Source: Atrina japonica
Taxonomy: Eukaryota > Mollusca > Bivalvia > Pterioida > Pinnidae
Assembly (NCBI GenBank): GCA_030159075.1
Contig: BROG01000247.1
Span: 867,752 to 931,751 of the forward strand
Direction: 5' to 3'
DNA: 64,000 bases
The number at the start of each line of letters is the position of its first letter. Position 1 is the stretch's first letter. Shown piece after piece: positions 1 to 13,689 of the stretch. Below the pieces are notes generated by a model. That model was not told where the DNA came from, did not search any database, and saw nothing but the letters and a program-made list of their open reading frames with translations. A program made the position numbers and the translations under genes.

Positions 1-150
1 TAGCTGACATCTTTTTGTATACATATGAAGCGGAATTTATACAGTCTCTGCTCTCCAAAGGAAAACAATAGTCAGCATATCGGTTCAATTTACCTACAAT
101 TATATCGACGACGTCCTGTCTACAAATAATTCAGAATTTCAGAATAACCT
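1..150 (+). pseudogene. Penelope-like reverse transcriptase fragment (edge of window)
   Basis: The first codons read DIFLYTYEAEFIQ, and after a frameshift NYIDDVLS. These are the post-B-box segment and the YIDD catalytic box of the same RT family found intact further along (8240-8400, 14760-14910). A stop and a frameshift separate the two motifs, so this is a dead copy. Its 5' part lies outside the window. Confidence 0.7.
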
Positions 151-603
151 CGACTGAGAGCGAAACGACTCGCCAGTTAACTACTTACACAAGGTTATAT
201 TGTTGAACGCTCGCACTATTTTGATTCCTAGAATCTATTCCAAAAACATTATTTTTTTCTGACAAGAAATAACCGAGAAACAACCGTTTTATAACGATAA
301 AATTACAGCTAAAGGAAGCGGCCATGTTGTGTTTCAAACACTTAAAAAAAAACAGTCAAGTTAAATGGTAACGAAATAAAAAATTTAAGATCCCGATATT
401 GTTTTAAATAATTATTGATTGGATCCATTTTGCATGAATTAAAATGTCTAGATCTACCCAGAGACGTGTATAGCACGTGTCTGGTCTACCCTAGTATCGG
501 GATTTATTAATATATTTGTGTCTTGTTTCAGTGTAGGGCTGAGGATTCCGAAATATATGTCATTATCAAAGCACCCGCTTGACAGTCCACATTAAGGAAT
601 GTG

Positions 604-691
<88 letters not shown>

Positions 692-2260
692 TTGCACGCT
701 TGGGCGTTGTGTATAAAGTCGGTTGGCCGCTCATGTGACTATTTATCAAAAGTGCATTGTCCAAGTCTCTTTCTCTCTCTCTCTCTCTTTCTCTCTCATT
801 ACACATATATATTATATGATATTATATACCAGGCAAATTCACGTCCCTGGTTTTACATCCACGCGTGTTTACCTCCGGTTTTTATACGGCTAAAACTAAT
901 GTATAAATGTCCCAAATGTCAATGGTAGAATAGACCGTGCAATCACAAATCGAAATTATATAGGGCCTATGTAATTCAGAAATTTTAATTCACAAATTTA
1001 ATTTTATCATTTGTCAGCTGAATGTTATATGTTAGTTTGAGCATCAATCGTTGTTTTGAGTGCATGTCTGACCAAATCGACTCCCAAACCTACAATTTAC
1101 AACGGCGAAATTTATTTAAATTTCTTAATATTTTTTTCAATTATCACATCGCAGAAATAAATTAACCTGTCGACTAATCTGTCGACGTCTATACCAAATC
1201 CTGGAATAATTAGCTGTCTAGGCAGTTATTATTTTCTTCAAAAATGATTATCCGGCATGATGTGAAAGCAATGGATGAAGTTGGTGTACGTGCAGATCAA
1301 ATTCTGATTGTTTCTATTTGTATTTTCTCACATGACTGAACAGACAAATGGCCCACCGAGGAAATGTACTAAAGATTATTTGAACCGACAGAGTGAGTTA
1401 CCTGTACAGGTAGTGGACGGTCCTTAAAACTTCGCCTGTAATGACATTTCAATAATTAATATATCGTTTATGATAGGTGATATGCGCGTGCGCGCGCAAG
1501 AGAGAAAGAGTACATCTATAAATTAAAATTTAATATTTAATATATATTAATAATTTTTCAGTAATAATATATATAAGCTTCATTTATGTTTTATTTATTG
1601 AAATTGGTAATTAATATGTAACAAAAAACGATACAATTCTGCAGTGCTTATTAAATAATTTTCTCATACTTATTTTAACATACGGCTAAGGTTGGGAGAT
1701 CATAATATGTTTATTTATTCTAAAATTAATCTTCTATTTCATCCTTGACCTTTACGCACCCTCGATTGAATAGCCACGTGTCATTTCATTATAAGTCAAA
1801 TGATTTCCCAACCTGAAGAGGATTAAAAGATGTAGATACCGACAACACGACTTCTGAAAGTCGTGTTTACGGGGTATTGTACACAATAGTGGATTAGACC
1901 TTGGTTGGGACATAGGATGCTTGTATTTCGATAGAGCGGTGATAAAAAAAAGAAATAGTCACTTATTTATTCAAACTAGTAATGATACATAATTCTCTGT
2001 TGAATTAATTTATTTGTTGTCAGTAACAAAAAAGAACTACAGAGCGCGTTTTCCTGACTTGTTGGTATTCAGAAACGGTGTAACCTACATCAACAGTGCC
2101 CTCTATCACGAAGCGGGGTTTCCTCATAGCAACTTAATTTTGAACTTACCAAGTTGATTTCTTGCAAAAGCGTGGTCCTATTGAAACTATTTTATCGGTT
2201 TTGGAATCAGGAAGATAAGCTCTTTCAAATGAAGTCAACTTGTTTAGGGTGAACCATCTC
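151..2260. other. Non-genic stretch with microsatellites
   Basis: No supported gene. It contains a long (AT)n tract at about 606-683 and a (CT)n-rich run at 768-798. The rest is AT-rich sequence with stops in all frames. The only open frames here are translations of the microsatellites. Confidence 0.7.
606..683. repeat. (AT)n microsatellite
   Basis: Uninterrupted alternating A and T for almost 80 bp. The open frames across it on both strands translate to alternating Ile-Tyr and are artefacts. Confidence 0.97.
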
Positions 2261-2270
2261 TTTAAAGAAG

Positions 2271-2360
2271 TTTTATGGTCGATATGGGGAACTTGTTAAA
2301 CAGTATGAAGGCCCCCTATCAGAAATGTTAGATAGTATTCGATTATCTCAGTTTTACTAA
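2271..2360 (+). pseudogene. Penelope-like element C-terminal coding remnant
   Basis: Thirty codons starting FYGRYGELVKQY and continuing to PLSEMLDSI then a stop. The same segment follows the RT in the fuller copy at 8750-8810 (FYGRYNSLV...LSEML). Sequence just upstream (2190-2270) looks related but is too broken to translate. This is probably the 3' end of the copy whose RT piece lies at 1-150. Confidence 0.6.
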
Positions 2361-2803
2361 TTGTTTCTAATATATCTAGAGTTTATTGTAAATATAGGAA
2401 AAAAGAGTGAACTGGGGGCAATCGTCATATTCCAACATTACTTTTACAAATTAGTTGTTAAACTTTGCGGTCTGTAGTTTTACGCTTATGAAATGAAGAC
2501 TAATATTATATTCCAAACAAACTAGAATCTAGAGAAATCAGCAGTCATTTATAGGAAGTTCTATTTTCTATCGTCTCTGTAATTTTGTGTAAAATGGATT
2601 AAATTCTACAACAAATATTATAGATTATATCACAATAACAAAATAGCTATCATATTTATATTGGAGACCTAAGACACGTTTGAATAACTTAAGAAGTAAT
2701 ATCCATCTATCGCCTGTGTTTGGTGTGTATAATGTGTCCCGTACCTCCTTAAACCTAAAACATGTATTTTTAATAAATGTTCAGCACATTATCTGTCTAG
2801 GAT

Positions 2804-2921
<118 letters not shown>

Positions 2922-3035
2922 CCAGTATCACTACAACATTGTACATTTACTATGGACCTTGGATCAGGAATAATACTACCTGAGTTAATAAATCATAAAT
3001 AAAGCACAAATTCTGAATAGCAAGGTACCTATAAA

Positions 3036-3140
3036 CTCACCATGCCCCTGCTAGGGTTCGAACTCTCGACCTAGGACACCAATAGTCTGGCCCTCATGCT
3101 CGACGCCCTAACCACTTGGCCATATACGCCAAGTTATTCT
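3036..3140 (-). repeat. tRNA-derived SINE head
   Basis: On the minus strand it carries a polymerase III A box (TGGCCAAGTGG) and a B box (GAGTTCGAACCC) spaced as in a tRNA with a long variable arm. No clean acceptor stem or CCA context is visible. A related copy sits at 19095-19170 on the same strand. I read it as the 5' head of a tRNA-derived SINE rather than a functional tRNA gene. Confidence 0.6.
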
Positions 3141-3656
3141 TACTCCGTGTTTTACTGTTGCTACCTGTTTTGCTGCTTAATTTTAAAAGTTGTTCATGTA
3201 TGAATTATCATATCTGGGGAAAATAAATCTCAAAATAGACAAAAATGGTCATGAATATTGAATTTGAAACACAAAAACGGTGATCTGTTGAATATGATTT
3301 GTTAGATAAACAGAAATAATGGCGTGTTTTTTATATAACAAATAAGTCCCAATACGACTATGATACTGATTAGCATCTATATATTTATCAGAAAACTAAA
3401 TTTACATATCAGTGATAGAAACTTGACGATATATAACGTAACTGTTGCCTTAACAACCCAGGTGGGACTCGTGAGTACATGCCGTAGATAACATTGCCAG
3501 TGTTAAATAAAATGTATTTGATTTGGTCACCCGACCACGTCCACATTGTCATGGAATTAACAACACCCGTGTTGCACATGTTGTTATTGATTGTTTACAA
3601 AAAGTAAAATGGTGCACACGGATTCTGTTCAAATACAAAACCAATAGTATATAAAT

Positions 3657-3930
3657 ATCTCAGATACTAAAGAATTAATATTCAAGATGTCCAGGATGTA
3701 TATACGTATCTGGTAAATATTCAACAAACACGAACCTCTGGAAATCAAGAGGTGTAATCAGGTGTCATTGAAGGGTAAGCGTCCCCTGTTGACCGGGCAC
3801 ATCCGCCCTGGGTCCACATTCAAATTCCATTGCAATAAGTGAGAAACGAATCCTCGTCACAATTAGTACAGATGTTGTCTTAACAACTGCTATCGGCCAG
3901 GCAACTCAACATTTCATTTAGAAATCGCAA
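3657..3930 (+). repeat. Solo Penelope-type terminal arm
   Basis: Matches, with divergence, the arm that flanks the RT at 7140-7470: 'atctcagatac', 'gatgtccagga', the palindrome cctctggaaatcaagagg, 'gtaagcgtcccctgttgacc', then 'caactcaacatttcat'. No RT is attached. About ten such arms occur in the window in both orientations. Confidence 0.7.
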
Positions 3931-3940
3931 AAATACTATT

Positions 3941-5174
3941 ATACGACATTTTTTCCAAAAATAGGAATGTACAGGTAAGATGTGAAGTCATGTAATTGTG
4001 TAGCTCTAATATTTTTGTTGCTGAAAAAAATTCTGTCACCCTAGTATGAGTCTATTTAATTTCGTTATGTTTATAAACAATTGCCAATTTACATTAGTGG
4101 ACCTATATATTGTTAAGACTGTCTTGGGTAGTAAATAGATAATAAAACTCATAGATTTTATTTTTTCGTCTTTGTTGTATTCAACATGTATACCACCATC
4201 TCAGAGATGTTTTTCAAAAAGTTTTAATCGACAGGCACCCTGATTTTTGTATTACTGCTAATTGTATGAATTCCTGATCATACATATACAAACAGCAGCA
4301 TGATAATTTCTGATATAATCTTGAGTACATTTTTTTCTTTATAAAGTCTTATACGATAGAGCTTTTTCATATTCAAACGCTAATACATTTTTCGTCAATT
4401 TTAGACAGAAGTGGACAGTTCTACATGTAAAATAACAATTTATATGCCCCGTCATTTACTGCAATTTTTTGAGTGAGAGTATTTTTAAAAGACGTAACAA
4501 GTTGAAAATAACTAAACCGTTTTAAAGTTTTGATTTCGTTGTGTATAGCAATGCAAAGATTGTTGAATTATTAGTTTTAAGTTAATTTTGTTATTCATAC
4601 TGTTGTAGGACAATGCAATTATGTTTGATAAACAGTCAAGATTACATTAAAAGCCACCTTTGTATAACGAGCACCTGCCTATAATCGTCCTTCAAACATA
4701 ACATTTGTTAACTGCTTTGTAATGAATAAACCTTTCTATAGAGGCAACCTGTCTATAACGACTACTTTTTTCTGTTCTCTTGAGTGGTCTTTGTAGACAG
4801 GTTTGATTATACATAGTTTTATCCGAAAGAAAGATCATTAAACAATATACAAACACAGAGAACACTGAAAAAACATACCGCTGGAAAAAGAACATTAAGT
4901 GAGATCAGGTGACCGGAAGGAGTTTTGTCACCTCCTCATCTGCAATAAACTTCATAAGTCAACAGCTAAATCTTGATCCAGAAAATTAAAGAATGATTAA
5001 AATGTCCCAAAACTCAAGAGTTTAGAGGCCAAGAAAGCAACCTTACGAGTAAAATGGACGAATTTAGCCAATCCAGGTAAACGATATTTAGAATGTATTA
5101 TACTATTTCCATTCTGTACTCTGTTAGTCCTGTAGATCATAATAAGCCTCACGTAATTTTTATCATATTTACAG
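3941..5174. other. Upstream region of SLC17 gene 1
   Basis: No gene seen. It contains a degenerate repeat at about 4640-4810 with runs such as 'ctataacga' and 'gtctataacgac', which resembles a widespread miniature element; similar wording recurs at 16575-16615. The transporter's 5' non-coding exon and promoter should lie here or further upstream but cannot be recognised by eye. Confidence 0.4.
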
Positions 5175-5358
5175 AAAGGAGAGACGATCACCACTTGTCT
5201 AAGATATGTATTGTCCGAAGAGATTTGTTCCTGTCATCTTAGGATTTACAGGGCTTCTTATTTCTGTTGGCTTTCGATCTGTCGTGTCCATCGTGTTAGT
5301 TCAGATAGGGAGAGCAGCAATTGATAATCGTAAAGATGAGAATCCAAGGTTTCTAGGG
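5175..5358 (+). CDS. SLC17 gene 1, first coding exon (TM1)
   Basis: The acceptor 'atttacag' ends at 5174, so at least one 5' non-coding exon must lie upstream. The start ATG is at 5206 and gives 51 codons ([10 protein letters not shown]...PRFLG) ending in phase 0 at donor gtaaga. One membrane segment (residues 8-34) holds an Arg, as is usual for TM1 in this family. The start is supported by gene 2, where the ATG lies at the equivalent place. Confidence 0.92.
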
Positions 5359-6357
5359 GTAAGAGAGCAAATTATTTTAATCAATGAAAAAAAATTTTAA
5401 TCGTGAAAAATAACATGAAATCTGAGGAAAAGTTAAAAATATAAAATCTCCGATACCAAAATATAAATCTTCATGATCTCCAGGATACATATACAGATCT
5501 GGTAGGATCAGTGTCATGGAGGAATAACCAGACAATTTTTCTGAATGGTTAAAGTTGTACGATGATTTAAGAAATCTCAGTTTAGAAAATTTAAAAGCAA
5601 CAGCGACAACGCGATATCCCTCTGTGTTCAGCGACCTTGATGAGTTTCCCGAGACGGACAGATTACATGACCAATTTTGCGTCCAAGCAAACAAAACCTA
5701 AAAAAACATAATGACATCATATTTATTTGTAAGGCATGTTTATATTATACTATATAAGTACGACTAGGACTTTAAAAACACTAATTCTGATACTCCTACA
5801 TACACAAGTACGCTAATTTCAAAGGACGACATCCGTAAGTTTTTTTCATTCGGTATGAAGAAATCACGAGATTGCCTTCTATGGTTCTATGAGCGACCAG
5901 AAGCAAGGAAAAACGCAATGGCTGATGATCTGGCACACAATTACGTGTACAGTGGCAATTGAAAACAATCTCCTCAATGGAAATATGGTCCTCGCCTTCC
6001 ATGGACTTACGTAACCCGACATATTTCCGTGGACGGTCAGTAGCAAACTTAATAACTAATAGTATTAGTATTGCACTCGTTTGAATAATCTATAACCGAC
6101 ACTGATTTTCAGCGATATACATAATGGATACACTAAATGCATAAAACACTATACTTACAGAAACACAGAGATGGTTTCAGCAAAAGTCCCACCAAATATT
6201 TATTTATACTCCTGCAAAATATACCGACAGGGGTTCAGGTGAAACGTCTGAAAACATTTCCCCACAAAATTGTCTTAAGACAACCATTTGTTTAGTTATT
6301 TAGAATGTAGCTATTAATTCAAGTTCTTCTGTCAGAGATGACGAATCAAATCGAATA

Positions 6358-6400
<43 letters not shown>

Positions 6401-9400
6401 GTTAGAATTCGCTTTAATATTTCTATTCATTAAAACCAAATTATCTATTTCGTTTACTATTAACCGATCGTTGGTATCTATTTACACAGGCTGGTACGGC
6501 CAATATAAACAAATGTGAAGTGGCAGTATGTCTACATTTAACAAATTCAACAATCTGAATTTATTGCAAAATTGATTGATTACAAGCAAACTGTCCATAT
6601 GTTGCCTTTGTAAATATTCTATAAAGTACTCAAGCAATAAGGCATCTTACTATTACTATAGGGGGTAGCATGAAATATGTTTCATGCAAACTACATCGTC
6701 GTATATTGCCGTTTTTCGTTTTATTTTCTATATCAGATTGCAATGAAATGAGAATTGTAATATCGAAAATACTCCGAATCTGCTATGTATAATAAGATAT
6801 AAAGGATTTTTAAATAGATTCCCCGAAACTGCAATCAGCGACTGTCATATAACATCAAAACTTGGAAAGATAAAGTATTTCTAAGTAGGTACGAAACAAT
6901 GCGGGGTATTTATGAACTTCTATAAATTCCATTTTATTTATGGGCTTGGACATAACCGAAAATACATATATCATTACATTGATTTAAAATCAAATTCCTC
7001 AAATTATAGATCAGCGAACTTGAAAAAATGTGTAATGTCTAGAGTAAAATTGAAGAAGTATCAATGGAAAATCGAAACTCAAGTCCCATTATAATATGAC
7101 AAATTAGATATGTAAATGGCCTCAGCATGATGAAATATAAAACATCTCAGATACAAAATTATAAATCTTTAGGATGTCCAGGACAGAGATACAAATCCGG
7201 ATGTCCAGGACAGAGATAAAAATCTGGATGTCAAGGACAGAGATACAAAAATGGACAAATACGGACCTCTGGAAACCAAGAGGTCGGATCAGGTGTCATG
7301 GAGGAGTAAGCATCCCCTGTCGACCGGTCACACCAGCCGTGAGTCCGCAGTTAAGTCCAGTGAAACACGTGAGGAAGGTATCCTCGTCACAATTGGTACA
7401 GACGTCTCAGCAATCGCCAACGAAAAGGCAACTCGATATTTCACCCAGTGAAACAGAGTAATCGCAAACAAGACAATCACACCGACCGTAAAATTTGCGG
7501 AACATTGACATCAAACGCGGTTTTCGATAACCGTGTCAATAATTTGTAAGCGAGTAGTTTACATCTGCATATGAAATGTTCATATGTTGAACACGCACTA
7601 GCATATGGGATCATTTGTGAAATATAAACTCCATATGCGGGTGACTGTGGGATGTTACTACTTAAATGTGGAAAATTTACGATGGGAAAGTGGAAACCGC
7701 CGCGTTTATCGTAAAGCTTAGTTGCCAGTTTCTCGTCTGTGTCTATTGTAAGTAAAATGTCTAAGTATGAAGCGCGTGTGCTTGATTCAGATTGATTTGC
7801 TCCTTACCAAGATATTGACAGCCGTTAAGGAGAAACTTCAACAATACTGTACAGTTGCTTATTGCAGAAGCGGTGTAAATCAGATGTGGATAAACAGCTT
7901 TTAGAAAATTTGAAGGCACAATTTAATTTTTCTCGAATTAACAGTATCAAAACTTATGACTTCTCTACTCTTTACACTACTATTCCACATAAAAAATTAA
8001 AAGAAAGACTTTTCAGCATCATAGACAACTGCTTTTTCACTAAAGGTGGTACCCGAAAATTTTAAATATCTAGTGATTGGCTATCAGGATACTTTTTTCG
8101 TCAAACACCACTCTGATTCTACACATAAATATACTGAAGTTGATATTAAAAACATGCTGGAATTTCTAATAGACAATATATTTGTAATGTTCGGAGACGT
8201 GGTCTTTCAACAAACTGTCGGCATTCCTATGGGAACCAATTGTGCTCCCTTTATTGGCCGCCCTGTTCCTTTATTCATACGAAGCAGACTTCATTCAGAA
8301 ACTGCTGAATCAAAAGAAGAAAAAGTTAGTGGTGTCCTTTAATTTGACATTTAGATATATCGACGATGTTTTGTCAATTAATAATGACAATTTTCATACA
8401 TATGTCAATGCGATATATCCCAGCGAACTAGAAATTAAAGATACAACAGAATCAAGCACACACGCTTCATACTTAGACATATTACTTAATATAAACACAG
8501 ACGGGAAATTAGCAACGAAGCTATACGATAAACGCGACGATTTCGGCTTTCCCATCGTAAATTTTCCACATTTAAGTAGTAATATCCCTCAATCACCCGC
8601 ATATATGGAGTTTATATTTCACAAATGATCCGATATGCCAGGGCGTGGCACAACATATGAAGATTTCATATACAGAGGTAAACTACTCACTGACAAATTA
8701 TTGACACAGGGATATCGAAAACCGCGTTTAATGTCAACGTTCCGCAAGTTTTACGGTCGGTATAATAGTCTTGTTTGCGACTACTCTGTTTCACTAAGTG
8801 AAATGTTGAATTGCCTTTTCGTTGGCGGTTGTTGAGACGTCTGTACCAATTGTGACGAGGATACACTCCTCACGTGTTTCATTGGACTTGACTGTGGACT
8901 CACGGCGGGTGTGACCGGTCGACAGGGATGCTTACTCCTCCATGGCACCTGATCCCACCTCTTGGTTTCCAGAGGTCCGTGTTTGTCCATTTTTACCGGA
9001 TTTGTATCTATGTCCTGGACATTCTATTGATTTATGCTTTGGTATCTGAGGTTTTTATATTGTATCTTTAATTTCAAGTTCGCTGGGATATATCGCGTTG
9101 ACATATGTATGAAAATTGTCATTATTAATTGACAAAACGTCGTCGATATATCTAAATGTCAAATTAAAGGACACCGCTACCTTTTTCTTTCTTTCTGCTT
9201 CGTATGACTAAAGGAACAGGTCTGCACAATTGGTTCCCATAGGAATGCCGACAGTTTGTTGAAATACAACGTCACCGAACATTACAAATATATTATCTAT
9301 TAGAAATTCCAGCATGTTTTTATATCAACTTCAGTGTATTGCCAATCCCAAACGGGATAGGACCGGGCGTCCGGAAGAGGTAATCGTCCTCTGCCGACAT

Positions 9401-12400
9401 GCTACGGCCGTCGCAAATGTTACGTGGGAAACTCTCGAGTTCAGTGAAAAGGTCAAGATTAGTGAATTTTTTATCTGTTACTTTTATATATGATTGGTAA
9501 ACTATGCAAAAATTGTGAATAAGATTTTTTTTTTAGTTTTAGTTATTGTAATATATTTTGTAACTTCAACCGATCTGGATATTACATAATGAACGCAAAT
9601 TTCCAGAAGCACCTTTAAATGTTTAAGTTACCGGATTTCTATTGTGTCTTGAAGCTTATTGACGAGTTCATAAACTCCAACATATATTACTGTATTGTCC
9701 GAACGAAGAGCTAAAACAACTGTTACTGATTACAAATGATTTTCTCCAGTTATTACCATTCGATCCGATTTCTGTTTTACTTGAGGAAAAGTGCAGAAAC
9801 AATAACGGTCTCAACATACAACAATTGCGAATCCAAAACGGGATGGGTCCAGGTGTCAGAAAGGAGTCAACGTCCCCTTTAAGCATGCTACACCCGTCGC
9901 AATTGTTACATGAAAACCTACTCGAGTTCGGTAAAAAAGGCAACTTCGGTGAGAACGTCATTATTTTTTTAAGATCTGATTAGAGACAGGGAGTCACTGT
10001 ATATGGTCCTGCTCCAGAATATAATCTAACATTCCTAAGAGTGTGATTCATATTGTTTAACAAGATCCCCGCATCGACCATAAAACTTCCTTAGTGACGA
10101 TATCCAGCATTCAACAACGTATCCCTCTGTGTGTTTGTGTGTGTGTGTGTGTGTTTGGTCTCTGCATGCCCAGATCTCTTTGTTTTAGTACAACTGCTCA
10201 CAATTTATGCTAGTGTTTTCATTTAGGTCCTCTGTTTTTACAAACAGTCAATAAGAATAACATCTTCAAAAATATTAAAAACATAATTCATTTTGATTTC
10301 TAAACCATCGTCTACAGAGCCAAAAATAATTGAAGTCTAGGAATGTGGACAAGGTATATGTACACACTGGATCACTCGATCATTGACGATGATTTTTGTG
10401 ATTTTTAAATGTCTTTCAAAGTTCCTCCGTGTCATTTAAGTATATTATATCTATATTTAAATTATGATTGGACCCTGCAATAGAATTAACAAAATTAATG
10501 TTGACGACAGAGAAATAACGATGTTCCTTTCTTTCATCTCAAGAAACATTCTGGAAAGATTTCAGCAACTTGACAACTACAAGAATACAATTATCGCGAA
10601 TTAATATTTATGGATTGTCCTGTCTAATAAACGATTGCACTGGCACTCATTGGTAAGATAAGATAGTTGTGTATAATGCCTCGAACAATGTAAATAACAA
10701 GTCACCTGATCCCATCTCTGGCTTTCTAGAGGTATGTATTTGTCCAATGTTCCCCATATTTGTATATGTATCCTGGACATCCTGAAGATTTTTACTTTGG
10801 TGTCTGAGATATTTTAATTCAAATTCTACTTAAACAAGAAGTGATATCAGGTGTATTAACAAGGTTTTGTTGTAAGAAGTCCAATCCACGTTCATTATTG
10901 GAAAAATTAAATACACCAAAGTATTGATGGTAAAGAGGTTCAGGAGAAAATTTACTCGTGAATGTTGAACAAACACGGAACCCAGGGGAAATACAGAGGT
11001 GGGATCAGGTGCCATAGAAGAGTAAGCATCCAATGTTCACCAGTCACACCTACAGTGAGTTCACAGTCAAATCCAAATGACATAAGTGAGGAATAATCCT
11101 CGTCAATATTGGTAGAGAAGATTCAACAACCACTGTAGAGCAGGTAACTCAACATTCCATATAGTGGTCTCTGAAGTGAGATTCTGTACTTATTAGATAT
11201 TTATCAAGGGACATACAACATATAGTCTATGATGTGAAGTGGTATTTAGGCGAGGTTTCACTATATTTATTTTAGCTTTTTTACTTTAGTTTTTCTAATT
11301 CTAGTTATATTGTTTTGTGAACCGTTCATTGGGCTTATCGAAGGATTGGACAGTATCGTCAGCACAATATCTCCACTGTGCGTATTACGTGGGTTCATTA
11401 TCTACACAACTGTTAGGTGGCTATTTGGCTTCAAGATTTTCCTCGAAAAGGTAAATATGAATATCTATGATATCAAATATATAATACAACTGTTAGGTGG
11501 CTATTTGACTTCAAGATTTTCCTCGAAAAGGTAAATATGAATATCTATGATATCAAATATATAATACATGCTTTTGTTTCTTTATGAAAACGAAAATGTT
11601 TATGGGATGGTTTTATATGGAATATATGATCGATTCTGAAGTATGTGTCAATCAAGAATATCTATTTACATATCTATCTATCTGTCTATCTGTCTGTCTA
11701 TTTACATTATGCAGTTCTTCTACTATATAGTCGTGTAGTGTTTAGCATAACGTAACCAAACGTTTCAATTTGGCAATCGCACATGAGAGGTATTCGCATA
11801 AAATCTAAGATTTACTGTAGAAAAATATATCTTGTTTGAAATGAAAATATCGTACACGAAATGTAGAATTAAAAAAAATCGACATTCTTTCTCATAATTA
11901 CCTTCTCATAAGGGACATCAATTCATTAGTAAAACGAGAAGTTTGTATATAGATTGTTAACATAAAACTGCCGTCTTCACTGATTGCACCTTATTGAAGA
12001 TATATGGTTAAAAGCAACCGTCTTTTCCAAGATGTTTTAATCTTCCTCACTGATAGAACAATCTAAAATGATCTTTCTGTTCTAGGGTTTTTGGAATAGT
12101 GATATTAATCAGCAGTATTTTGTTACTTGTCATCCCAACTGCAATCAAAGTACATTTTAAATTGGTATTATTCATCAGACTGGTTCAAGGAGTCTTTGAA
12201 GTAAGTTAATATTTAATATAACAATGCATAATATAACAACGCATGCAATTTGTACCCACGTTTTGCTATTTTAAAGCGATAATAGCTGTCACAATAATTA
12301 TTTTTGTCCCATGACACATAGACAAGACCATAATACAATGTGTGTTCAAATACATTATCAAACACGTTAGACGGTGTAACATGTTTTCTTTTTGAAGTTA

Positions 12401-13621
12401 TTTGTAGAAAAAAAAAGTTTTATTAGAATTTAAGTCTTCCCGTTCCTTAAAATATTCGGCTATATTTCCGTATCTGATTTTCATTGGAACGTATTATGAA
12501 ATACATTTATATGCTTTTCAACACTATTTTAAGTACCTGAATCAAATCCAAATTCTGCGTATCTACGTTAAAGCTATTATCACTTGATCTGCATTTGATT
12601 GTAGCATTTATATGAATAAAAATATCAGGTCACTTAAAAACATGTTTTTAACGTTACCCTGAAATAAATGTCAATAATACCAAAATAAAAATTATATAAC
12701 CGTGAAAACTATGCGTACCACATGTTTTATAATCGTACTGCCATGCCCGGTAGAGTTGTGCATTAGACAGTATGGATGGATATTATGTGCGTAAAATATT
12801 TGGATTGAAAGAAAACTACATTGGAGAATAAGATTCATTTGATTTAAACAATTACTGTACAAGAGATGTCCGTTGTCACTTCATTTCCGTAATGCAATGG
12901 CGGCAGTTTTCGATTGTTCCTTCGTTTTCAATTTTTTTTTCTCTTGTTATAAAGTAAATTGCCAAGTCTAACCTATGTTTAGTGGAAAACAGTATTTATT
13001 TTTTAATTGCATGAGATCAATGTTTTCAGAAATAATTTATTTGTTTCATAGGTGCCCTGTGCTGAATAATCATGAAATATTTCATATTTATTGGAAACTT
13101 TAATATTTTTTCCGTTCAAGAAAACGAAACTGTTTAAACGACAATGTGATAGACTTCTATGATTTTCCTGTAAAATTTAACTACCCCACTCAACTGGACC
13201 GAACTACATATGATTCTCTAAATTTCAATTTGCATCTCGAATCTCAAATAAACAAAGCCTCCGCTTGACGGGACGCAAATTTCAATCAAACCATTTCCTT
13301 TTATTTTCTTGTAAGTCTATTCCTGTTTCATTCTCAATATACCTCTACCTGTAGCGTGTTTCGATGGACTGACTTCGATATGTCATGGTATATTATCTGA
13401 TGATGATAATGATGATGTACGAAAGTAAATGAAAGAATAATAAGAATAGAATATATATTAAATGCAAATCGCACGTGACACTCTTTGACACTCGGTAAAT
13501 AACCGAAAGTTAATTTGCAATGGTCAGAGTGATGGTCAAACTAATACAATCAGTTACGTTTGGCAAGATCGTTGCAATTATATGCATACATTTGTTATTC
13601 TAACCACCAGACTGTCTCTTT

Positions 13622-13689
<68 letters not shown>

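Noticed and set aside
599..928. Open frames of alternating Ile-Tyr over AT tracts (also at 2680, 13578, 31911, 36223)
   Set aside because: Artefacts of (AT)n microsatellites.
7140..7560. Hammerhead ribozyme in the Penelope-type arm
   Set aside because: Known in Penelope-like terminal repeats, and 'gtgagtcc...gtgaaac' is faintly similar, but no CTGANGA box with a GAAA partner and flanking stems could be drawn in any copy or orientation.
11486..11565. Extra coding exon in SLC17 gene 1
   Set aside because: It is a duplicated fragment of the exon 2 end without its own acceptor; including it would shift the frame.
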